Positions 1-6,313 of a DNA stretch of 13,781 bases are shown here, piece after piece. Made by a program: the position numbers and the translations under genes. The stretch spans positions 1 through 13,781 of the forward strand of contig CAKREJ010000034.1 of NCBI GenBank assembly GCA_934317185.1, given 5' to 3'. Each line of letters begins with the position of its first letter. Within the stretch, counting starts at the first letter, position 1. Origin of the DNA: an uncultured Anaerobutyricum sp. Lineage in GTDB: Bacteria; Bacillota; Clostridia; Lachnospirales; Lachnospiraceae. The notes under the pieces are model-generated. The model had not been told where the DNA came from. It was given only the letters and a program-made list of their open reading frames with translations, and did no database searches.

Positions 1-78
1 CGAGCTTTTATGCAAGCATTCAAGATGCAGCGACTACTGGCACAGATGCTATAAGATACTTTTTATTTTTCGTCCGTT
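1..78 (-). repeat. Palindromic repeat element, copy A (cut by window edge)
   Basis: This is the visible part of a repeated structured element. Bases 1-44 align without gaps to 746-789 of copy B (33 of 44 identical by hand). Bases 12-63 align without gaps to 12957-13008 of copy C (40 of 52 identical). Its right end, TTCGTCCGTT at 69-78, is identical to the right end of copy B at 815-824. The arm CTATAAGATACTTTT at 49-63 matches the copy C arm CTATAGGATACTTTT at one mismatch; its pairing partner would lie left of the window. The element runs straight into the fur gene, whose TAA stop (77-79) overlaps its last bases, so it would be transcribed as the fur 3' end. Homology to B and C is seen directly; function is unknown. 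Confidence 0.8.
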
Positions 79-505
79 AGCTCTTCAAATCAGAATTCTT
101 CGAACATTCTTCGCAAAGCCCATGAAGTAAATCCCCTCTACATTGTAACTGAAAATGATGTTCTGCCATAATATGTTCTCTTAATTCATCCATAAATCCG
201 CAGTCTAAATGCATTACTTTTCCGCACTTTACACATTTTAAATGCAGATGTTCTCTGCAATGCCCCTGCTCTCCCGCATATTGATAAACTGCCTTATCAA
301 TATTTACATCCGAATACTTTATAATTACATTTTCCGCACAAAGCTTATCCAGGAAACGATATATTGTCGTTGTATTTACCTTGACCTCTTTCTCCTCAAG
401 ATGCTTTTTTATATCTGCCGCACTTATCGTAGCTGAGCAGTTTTTTTTAAAATAATCAAGAATTTCTGATCTGCTTTTTGTTGTGTACGCTTTTCTTTCT
501 TTCAT
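77..505 (-). CDS. Fur-family metal-responsive transcriptional regulator
   Basis: This is a 142-residue protein, normal length for the Fur/Zur/PerR superfamily of metal-sensing repressors. The N-terminal winged helix covers about residues 1-78, with the recognition-helix signature TTTIYRFLDKL at 46-56. The dimerisation and metal-binding half contains HLHLKCVKCGKVMHLDC at 86-102. Two CxxC pairs (C91/C94 and C131/C134) should form the structural zinc site; H82, H86, H88, D101 and nearby residues could form the regulatory metal site. The closely packed HxHxxC motif fits Zur or Fur better than PerR, but the sensed metal cannot be decided from sequence. The ATG at 503-505 has an AAAGGAAG-type ribosome site about 12 nt upstream, rather distant. 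The gene stands alone between repeat copies A and B. Its stop codon is partly made by copy A. Confidence 0.93.
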   Translation of the reverse strand: MKERKAYTTKSRSEILDYFKKNCSATISAADIKKHLEEKEVKVNTTTIYRFLDKLCAENVIIKYSDVNIDKAVYQYAGEQGHCREHLHLKCVKCGKVMHLDCGFMDELREHIMAEHHFQLQCRGDLLHGLCEECSKNSDLKS

Positions 506-630
506 AATATTTATATACTTCCTTTTACTATGCTTTTATTTAAAGAACTGTAAATTTTGACTTTTAAAATCTTTTGTAAAACGCAATCTCTGCCCTCCTC
601 CCCTGCTCTTTCCTGCTATTTAATTTATTA
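506..630 (-). promoter_or_regulatory. Upstream region of the fur-family gene
   Basis: This 125-nt stretch between copy B and the regulator gene must hold the regulator's promoter if it has its own. TTTACA-like -35 hexamers occur on the minus strand (575-580 and 549-554), but no convincing -10 sits at proper spacing. The AT-rich part at about 555-570 includes TTTTAAAA, a weak dyad that could be an autoregulatory site. The distal part (590-616) is purine-rich on the minus strand with three evenly placed GCAG words. Boundaries and function are inferred. Confidence 0.3.
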
Positions 631-824
631 GGGACGGATGAAAAACAGAAAATTACTTTTTAATTCTCATCTTCAATTTAGGAAAAGACGAAAACCGTGC
701 GAAATAAAAAATCCTTATTTGTGGTCTCGGAGCAAGTATTGGATGCGAGCCTATAAGCGAACATTCAATACGCCGCGACTAAAGTCACAAATAAGAATTC
801 TTTTATTTCCGCGATTCGTCCGTT
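631..824 (-). repeat. Palindromic repeat element, copy B (complete)
   Basis: This is the fullest copy of the three-member family. A long imperfect stem pairs GACGAA (687-692) with TTCGTC (815-820), GCGAAATAAAA (699-709) with about 801-812, and CTTATTTGTG (714-723) with CACAAATAAG (786-795, ten perfect pairs). Inside, GTCTCGG (724-730) pairs with CCGCGAC (773-779) with one mismatch, and GTATTG plus ATG (736-744) pairs with CAT and CAATAC (763-771) around the loop CTATAA. A second left arm, ACGGATGAA (634-642), can pair instead with TTCGTCCGT (815-823, one G-U). It begins 13 nt after the hscC stop codon. No meaningful ORF lies in it. Confidence 0.8.
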
Positions 825-836
825 CTTAGTAAATAG

Positions 837-2534
837 TTATACCCACATTTCTTCCTCGATCCAATCAAGTGCTTCTTCGTAATCTTTTCTGGCTTCTTCA
901 ATTTTCAGTGGGTCCTGACGATCAAGGATTCTCTCAAATTGTTGCGTTACCATCTCAAGCTGTTCCCGGAGTTCTCCTGTAGTTTCTTCATATAGTCGTT
1001 CACCTCGAAGAAGCAGGACCTTATTCTTTTCCTGTTCTCTTGGTGGAATTTTAAGGTAAGAAAGTTCTTGCATTCGTGCTTTCATTTCTTCTTCTGTCAT
1101 ACTGTTTTCCTGATTCTTTATGAGACGGGTCACTGTTTCTCCTGTAGATACGATTTTGGCCTCAACTTCAAGTAAGGCATTGACATCATAAGTATAGGTA
1201 ATATCAATTTGTTCTTTTCCTGCCTCGTTATCCGGTACCGTAAGTTTTAAAGTTCCAAGAGAAACATTATTGGAAGCAAATCGGCTCTCTCCTTGTAATA
1301 TGTGTATTTCCACCTGCGTCTGATGATCGTATACCGTAAAAAAATGCTGGGTTCTGCTTGCCGGAATTACGGTATTTCTTTCTATAATGGGACAAAAATG
1401 ATTTCCCTCAAGATGTTCATTCTCCGTTTTAACGGAGACTTCCGTTCCAAGTGTAAATGGACAGACATCAGTAAGAATTACTTCCTTTACTGCTTCCCTT
1501 CGCTCTTTCATGGCAGCCTGGATTGCCGCTCCAAGTGCGACGGCCTCATCTGGATTAATGCTTGTATCCGGTACTCTTCCAAATAACTTACCAACAAACT
1601 TACGGACAAGCGGCATCTTCGTTGTTCCACCGACCAGTACAATCTCATCAATTTCTCCTGGCTTTACACCTGCATCAAAAAGGCTCTTTCTTACCGGAGT
1701 TTTAATGCGTTCCAAAAGCTGTCCGCTCATTTTTTCAAAAGCACCTCTTGGAATAAGTGTTTCTACTTTTTCTCCATTTACCAGTGCCTGCATACGATAA
1801 AATGCATCCGAGGAATCATTACATTTGCTCTTTTCTGCCTGATTACGATAATATGCCTTTTCTCTTGAGGAGAGCTTCTCTTCGTCAATTCCCTGCTCTT
1901 TATAAAATTGTTCTACGATCAGATTCGTAAAATCTTCTCCACCAAGATAATTATCTCCTGCGACCGCTCTTACCTCAAGAATATCGTCAAATAATTCAAG
2001 AATAGAAACATCGAAGGTTCCTCCACCAAGATCAAAAACAAGGAAACGGGTATTATCATTCTTCTGATAAAGTCCATAAGCAATTGCTGCCGCTGTTGGC
2101 TCACTGATAATCCTCTCTACTTTAAGTCCTGCTAATTCACCGGCCTGCTTTACTGCCTTCCTTTTTACTTCATTAAAATAGGCAGGAACACTGATAACCG
2201 CTTCTGTTACCTTTTCCCCAAGATAAACCTCCGCATCCTCTTTTAAAGAACGAAGAACCATTGCAGACAGCTCTGTTGCTGTAAATATCTTATCTCCCAG
2301 TTTAAATTCCTTCCGGCTTCCCATACTCCTCTTGAACAGATTCGCTGTCTGATCCGGATAAACTGCCATTCTCTCTAATGCCGTCTTTCCGACATAAACC
2401 TGATCATTTTCGTCAATGCTGACTACTGATGGGGTCAGTTTTTCTCCTAATCGATTTGGAATAATTTCAGGTCCATGTTCTGTATAATACGCCGCAAGAG
2501 AATTTGTCGTTCCTAAATCAATTCCAATAATCAC
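837..2534 (-). CDS. hscC: HscC-type Hsp70 chaperone
   Basis: This is an ATP-dependent Hsp70 of 565 residues, shorter than DnaK (about 610-640) and close to E. coli HscC (556). Numbering from the GTG start, nucleotide-binding motifs are DLGTTNS (6-12), VPAYF (116-120), EPTAAAIAYG (145-154), FDLGGGTFDVS (167-177), GDNYLGGEDF (193-202) and VGGTTKMPLVR (301-311). HscC-like rather than DnaK-like features are LFKRSMGS (67-74), ILTDVCPFTLG before the substrate domain, and PIIERNTVIPASR. The lid is short. The GTG at 2532-2534 is preferred because AGGAGGA lies six nt upstream and the protein then starts directly at IIGIDLGTTNS; a longer reading would add about 20 non-homologous residues. The start overlaps the J-protein stop as GTGA, indicating translational coupling. 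The upstream J protein is its presumed co-chaperone. Substrates are unknown. Repeat copy B follows the stop. Confidence 0.93.
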   Translation of the reverse strand: MIIGIDLGTTNSLAAYYTEHGPEIIPNRLGEKLTPSVVSIDENDQVYVGKTALERMAVYPDQTANLFKRSMGSRKEFKLGDKIFTATELSAMVLRSLKEDAEVYLGEKVTEAVISVPAYFNEVKRKAVKQAGELAGLKVERIISEPTAAAIAYGLYQKNDNTRFLVFDLGGGTFDVSILELFDDILEVRAVAGDNYLGGEDFTNLIVEQFYKEQGIDEEKLSSREKAYYRNQAEKSKCNDSSDAFYRMQALVNGEKVETLIPRGAFEKMSGQLLERIKTPVRKSLFDAGVKPGEIDEIVLVGGTTKMPLVRKFVGKLFGRVPDTSINPDEAVALGAAIQAAMKERREAVKEVILTDVCPFTLGTEVSVKTENEHLEGNHFCPIIERNTVIPASRTQHFFTVYDHQTQVEIHILQGESRFASNNVSLGTLKLTVPDNEAGKEQIDITYTYDVNALLEVEAKIVSTGETVTRLIKNQENSMTEEEMKARMQELSYLKIPPREQEKNKVLLLRGERLYEETTGELREQLEMVTQQFERILDRQDPLKIEEARKDYEEALDWIEEEMWV

Positions 2535-4459
2535 TGTGTTTCCTCCTGTAACTTTGTTAAAATCTGCGCTTTCCGATAAACAATCTCTGCCCATTCTTCT
2601 TCATCCATCTCTGATTGTAAAGACCATCCTTTCTTTTCTAATGTTTCAAGAATGGAAAGTGCCTTTTCTAAATCTTTTCGACTCTTTGCCCTTATTGCAA
2701 TATATCTTGCCCGAAGAAGTTCAAGTTCATCACTGTTTGCTCCATTTTCCCTTGCCAGTTCAAGGATATCTCTCACCTTATCCGGCTCGCCAAACAGCAG
2801 ATACATACGAATCAACGTACAATACGGTCTGGCATGGTACGGATACAATGCTGTTGCTCTCTGATAATCATTAATAACTTCCTGATACCTTCCAAGATAG
2901 AGGCAAGCCTCCTGTCTTAAAAGATATGCCGGATAATACTGTGGGTCGATAGCAAGAATTTTATCACAAATATCAAACATCCTGGCATATTCCTTTTTTC
3001 TACGCCAGATATCTGCCGCAGTGTGATAATAACTTACTTTTTGTGAAAGATCAGCCTCAGCCTCCACTGCTTTTTCTATGTAATCCATCACTTCAGAAAG
3101 ACTGCCTTCCTTACCTGCAAGAATTAAATCTGCCTTTGCAGAAGCAATCGTGTAGTACGCATAACCAAGTCGTGCTTTCTGTCTTTTTGTTTTCTTTGTC
3201 CCATCCGGACGAAGCTTTTGTATCGCATACAGCCACGGAAGCAAATGTTCCAACGCTTTTTCATCCTCATTAATCGTAAGATAGATTCTGCCTTTTAAAT
3301 TATGGTAATCCAGATAATGTTCCTCATCCGGTATAAAACCGTCAAGTAACGCAATCCCATCTTCAAATCTTGAATTTTGGTAATAACACCACGCAAGCTC
3401 CATCAATCCGTCCTGATTTAGTGCATTCTCTTTATATTTTGGCTCTAATTCTGCTATAACATACACATTGGCCTTATTAAGATCTTCTACTAACCTCTCA
3501 TCTACCGGACTTTCTTCTAACAAATCAAGAATAGCCTCCCTTGCCTTGCGATATTGTCCCTGCTGAAGCACCGCTTCCATCCTTCCGGTTCTTGCAAGAA
3601 AGGATTCCGGAGATACTTCTAAAACTCCATCGTATAGCTTGATCAGTCCGTCCCACTTCTCTTTTTCCTGACAGTATCTTCCATAACAGCATACGATTCG
3701 TTCTTCCTTCGGATAGTTTTCTGCAAGACGGCGAAAAATCTCACCACCTTCTTCCTGACAGTCCTTTTCTTCTTTACTATAGAGAATTCTTGCTTTTTCC
3801 AGTTCTGTATAAGGATGATAGATTTCATAGCTTTCTTCCATTATCTTATACTCTTCCCACGCTTCTTTTTGCATACCAAGATCTGCATACTGGCGAAGCT
3901 TATGATAATGTTCTATATAATCGTCTATATCCTGACCAACTTCACCTTCAAATAATTCATAATTTAACGCACCATTATAGCGGACAACCTGCTGTAAAAA
4001 GTCAACATATGGTTCCGGAAAAAGTTCAAGAAGCTCTCTGCGATTCCCTGTAATAGAAAAAGTATGATCTATCCTTTTCCACACAGGTGCCGGAAGACGG
4101 AAATGCTCCATTAAAAATATCAGGAAGCCTCTCCGTACTTCTTCACCACTTTCCAAACTAATACAAATATCTTCTGAAAAAAGCCGCTCCCACTCGTATT
4201 CATCAATTCTTCGATAAAAATCCTTATAAAGCTGTTCGCACCGAGACAGGAAGTCTTCAACTGGTGACAGTTTTTTTGACTTCTCCTCTTCTTTTTGCCT
4301 TGCGTACTTTAATGCTTCCTCGTAAGCAGTTCGAAGAAGCTTGAATCCATTCGGATCATCCTCAGGATTCACTGTGTGTAGCTTCGCCCTGTATGCTTTT
4401 TTAATCTCACTTTCTTCTTTTGTCTCTTCTATTCCTAATGTGTTAAAAAAATCATTCAT
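2531..4459 (-). CDS. J-domain protein with TPR-like repeats, HscC partner
   Basis: This is a 642-residue protein with an N-terminal J domain (about 1-55) followed by a long helical region rich in TPR-like pairs (about 170-640), for example the blocks around LAWCYYQNSRFEDGIALLDG and YRQEACLYLGRYQEVI-like repeats. J-domain helix II is IKKAYRAKL and helix III is FKLLRTAYEEAL. The canonical HPD tripeptide is replaced by NPE (31-33) within NPEDDPNGF. From memory, HscC-linked J proteins such as E. coli DjlB/DjlC also carry divergent xP(D/E)xDP versions, so this probably marks specificity rather than decay. It should stimulate the ATPase of the adjacent Hsp70 and use its TPR region for clients or partners (inference). 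It begins two nt after the sirtuin stop with only a weak ribosome site, and ends in a four-base overlap with hscC. Confidence 0.88.
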   Translation of the reverse strand: MNDFFNTLGIEETKEESEIKKAYRAKLHTVNPEDDPNGFKLLRTAYEEALKYARQKEEEKSKKLSPVEDFLSRCEQLYKDFYRRIDEYEWERLFSEDICISLESGEEVRRGFLIFLMEHFRLPAPVWKRIDHTFSITGNRRELLELFPEPYVDFLQQVVRYNGALNYELFEGEVGQDIDDYIEHYHKLRQYADLGMQKEAWEEYKIMEESYEIYHPYTELEKARILYSKEEKDCQEEGGEIFRRLAENYPKEERIVCCYGRYCQEKEKWDGLIKLYDGVLEVSPESFLARTGRMEAVLQQGQYRKAREAILDLLEESPVDERLVEDLNKANVYVIAELEPKYKENALNQDGLMELAWCYYQNSRFEDGIALLDGFIPDEEHYLDYHNLKGRIYLTINEDEKALEHLLPWLYAIQKLRPDGTKKTKRQKARLGYAYYTIASAKADLILAGKEGSLSEVMDYIEKAVEAEADLSQKVSYYHTAADIWRRKKEYARMFDICDKILAIDPQYYPAYLLRQEACLYLGRYQEVINDYQRATALYPYHARPYCTLIRMYLLFGEPDKVRDILELARENGANSDELELLRARYIAIRAKSRKDLEKALSILETLEKKGWSLQSEMDEEEWAEIVYRKAQILTKLQEETQ

Positions 4460-4461
4460 CT

Positions 4462-5181
4462 TTATAACTGTCCAAATACTTCTCCTATTTTATCGTTAAT
4501 CACTAAATCTGCCTGTGAATCTCTCTGTGTCTCTGACTTATTAATTAAAATAAGATGACTTCCCTTAAAATAATCAATAAGACCTGCTGCCGGATAAACA
4601 ACAAGGGAAGTACCTCCGATAATCAATACATCTGCCTGACTGATATAATGAATTGTTTTTGAAATGATATTCTCATCCAATCCTTCTTCATACAACACAA
4701 CATCCGGCTTGATCAAACCACCACATGCATCACATTTTGGTGCACCCTCACTGTTTTTTACATAAGCTGCATCAAAAAACTTTCCGCATCGCATACAATA
4801 ATTTCTATGAATACTTCCATGAAGCTCTAATACATTTTTACTTCCTGCCATCTGATGAAGTCCATCGATATTCTGGGTAACGACCGCACGGCATTTACCC
4901 TGCTTCTCCCACTCAGCTAACTTATAGTGTGCAGCATTCGGTTTTGCATCAAGTGCCATCATCTTATCTTTATAAAAATCAAAAAATTCCTTATTCCGTC
5001 TCATAAAAAAAGTATGACTGACAATGGTTTCCGGTGGATAATCATACTTTTGGCTATAAAGACCATCTGTACTTCTAAAATCAGGAATACCACTTTCTGT
5101 AGAAACCCCGGCTCCTCCGAAAAATACCAGATTATCTGTTCCATCAATAATTTCCTTTAACTGTCTGATCTTCTCGTTCAT
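4462..5181 (-). CDS. NAD-dependent protein deacylase (sirtuin)
   Basis: This is a 239-residue sirtuin, usual length for bacterial Sir2/CobB proteins, which remove acyl groups from lysine using NAD and release nicotinamide and O-acyl-ADP-ribose. Visible motifs are GAGVSTESGIPDFRS (23-37, Rossmann/NAD), TQNIDGLH (102-109), the catalytic His121 in ELHGS, a zinc ribbon with C129, C132, C150 and C153, KPDVVLYEE (158-166) and GTSLVVYPA (190-198). All core catalytic residues are present. It lacks the Ala-to-Tyr/Arg pair that would mark a desuccinylase such as CobB/SIRT5 as far as I can see, so deacetylase is the more likely activity. The start is firm: AGGAGG lies seven nt before the ATG. It follows the DUF445 gene by 36 nt and precedes the J-protein gene by 2 nt, suggesting a shared transcript. 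Confidence 0.94.
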   Translation of the reverse strand: MNEKIRQLKEIIDGTDNLVFFGGAGVSTESGIPDFRSTDGLYSQKYDYPPETIVSHTFFMRRNKEFFDFYKDKMMALDAKPNAAHYKLAEWEKQGKCRAVVTQNIDGLHQMAGSKNVLELHGSIHRNYCMRCGKFFDAAYVKNSEGAPKCDACGGLIKPDVVLYEEGLDENIISKTIHYISQADVLIIGGTSLVVYPAAGLIDYFKGSHLILINKSETQRDSQADLVINDKIGEVFGQL

Positions 5182-5217
5182 AAATATACCTCCTGTCTAC
5201 TTCACCATAGGGTAATA

Positions 5218-6120
5218 TTAAATCATAAAAATAACCACATTAATAAGTCCTAATATAAGCCCGATAACTGCACCAAGATTTACGATAGCTCCAAGCTCTT
5301 TGTTCATTATAGAAAGAACCAGTTCCTCTACCTCCTCAACCTTCATCGCATTAATCCGTTCTTCCACTACAGCAGAAAGCTTCAGAGAAGAAAGCAGCTT
5401 TCCTAGCTTCTCCTCTATGATTCTTTTATAAAGTCCCCATAAAAACTCCGGATCATATATTCCCTTCTGCTCAAGAATATCTGCCACTTCTGACATCGGC
5501 TTTTCCTGAAGTTTCAAAGACTCTGCCATAACTTCCTTCTCAATATATCCCCTTGCATTCTCTGCTATGTAAGAATCAATTCCTTCCTGTACCTGTGTTC
5601 CGATTTTCTCCAGAAAAGATCCTCCAAGCATCATTCCAAACATAGATTCTGCAAGCCTGCTCTGTGCCTCCTTCATTACCTTATCTACAATAAGCTTTCC
5701 CGGCTCCATCTCAATAACTTTTTCTGAAAGAAAATCCGTCAAATCCTCTTCCACTGATGCAATAAAATCGTCAACCTTTTCCTCTGTCACGATATTCGTC
5801 ACGGTCAGACGAAGACTTTCCTCAGAATTTTTCTGTGCATTCACCCAATCTTGTACATGACATTTAAACTCTTCTTCTGACTCTTTAGACAAAAGCTTCT
5901 CTCCCATAAATTCCGGAGTTAAAAGCTGTGTTTCTACCACTTCACCAACCGCTCTTGCCAGCCTTCCCTGACCTCTGGGAATTACTCCCGGTGTAAATGG
6001 AAGACGCTTTCCAAATATGCGAATCTCCTGTCTTGGACGAAATAGCATCTTTACTGCGATCCAGTTTGTCACATAACCAATGATAGCCCCAATAACAGGG
6101 GTTGCTATATATTTCCACAT
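5218..6120 (-). CDS. DUF445 family membrane protein
   Basis: This 300-residue protein belongs to the DUF445 (YheB-like) family, whose function is unknown. The N-terminal hydrophobic segment (about 4-22) leads into the family signature PVIGAIIGYVTNWIAVKMLF and then RLPFTPGVIPRGQGRLA. The middle (about 60-265) is charged and helical. A C-terminal hydrophobic segment (about 274-299, GAVIGLILGLINVVIFMI) ends the protein, so it is probably membrane-anchored at both ends with the middle domain on one side. GGAG at 6130-6133 lies about nine nt before the ATG. It is the first gene of the probable DUF445-sirtuin-J-protein-hscC set, with no terminator in the 36-nt gap after it. Confidence 0.9.
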   Translation of the reverse strand: MWKYIATPVIGAIIGYVTNWIAVKMLFRPRQEIRIFGKRLPFTPGVIPRGQGRLARAVGEVVETQLLTPEFMGEKLLSKESEEEFKCHVQDWVNAQKNSEESLRLTVTNIVTEEKVDDFIASVEEDLTDFLSEKVIEMEPGKLIVDKVMKEAQSRLAESMFGMMLGGSFLEKIGTQVQEGIDSYIAENARGYIEKEVMAESLKLQEKPMSEVADILEQKGIYDPEFLWGLYKRIIEEKLGKLLSSLKLSAVVEERINAMKVEEVEELVLSIMNKELGAIVNLGAVIGLILGLINVVIFMI

Positions 6121-6313
6121 AATCTTTTGCTCCTTATTCTAACTACGCTAAATGTTCACAATACTCATTTGCAAAATAAGTCTCCTATACTTTTATTGCT
6201 CCTTTAGCTACTCCTTCACATAAATTTTTGACAATCTATATAAACTATATAAATATGAACAGTTACATATTATCATATCCTGCTTTAAATGCAAGAATCA
6301 AATGCGGTTCACA
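6121..6313 (-). promoter_or_regulatory. Upstream region of the DUF445-sirtuin-chaperone set
   Basis: This 193-nt AT-rich gap lies between the helicase stop and the DUF445 start, so it is where a promoter for the four-gene set should be. It contains TATATA-AAC-TATATA repeats at about 6235-6251. Several poor -10-like words occur on the minus strand, but I cannot pick a convincing -35/-10 pair. A TTGACA (6228-6233) faces the opposite way. No hairpin with a T-run strong enough to call a helicase terminator was found. Confidence 0.3.

Noticed and set aside
1..824. Copies A and B as integron attC sites flanking a fur gene cassette
   Set aside because: They are imperfect palindromes right after a stop codon, as attC sites are, but no RYYYAAC/GTTRRRY core pair is present, copy C lacks the shared ends, and no integron integrase is seen.
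638..829. Plus-strand ORF of 63 codons
   Set aside because: It lies wholly inside palindromic copy B, has no ribosome site, and its peptide shows no protein-like pattern.
6228..6256. Plus-strand promoter TTGACA followed by AT-rich sequence
   Set aside because: The -10 at 16-17 nt spacing is poor (TAAATA/AAATAT) and no plus-strand gene follows; it would only make antisense RNA to the helicase.
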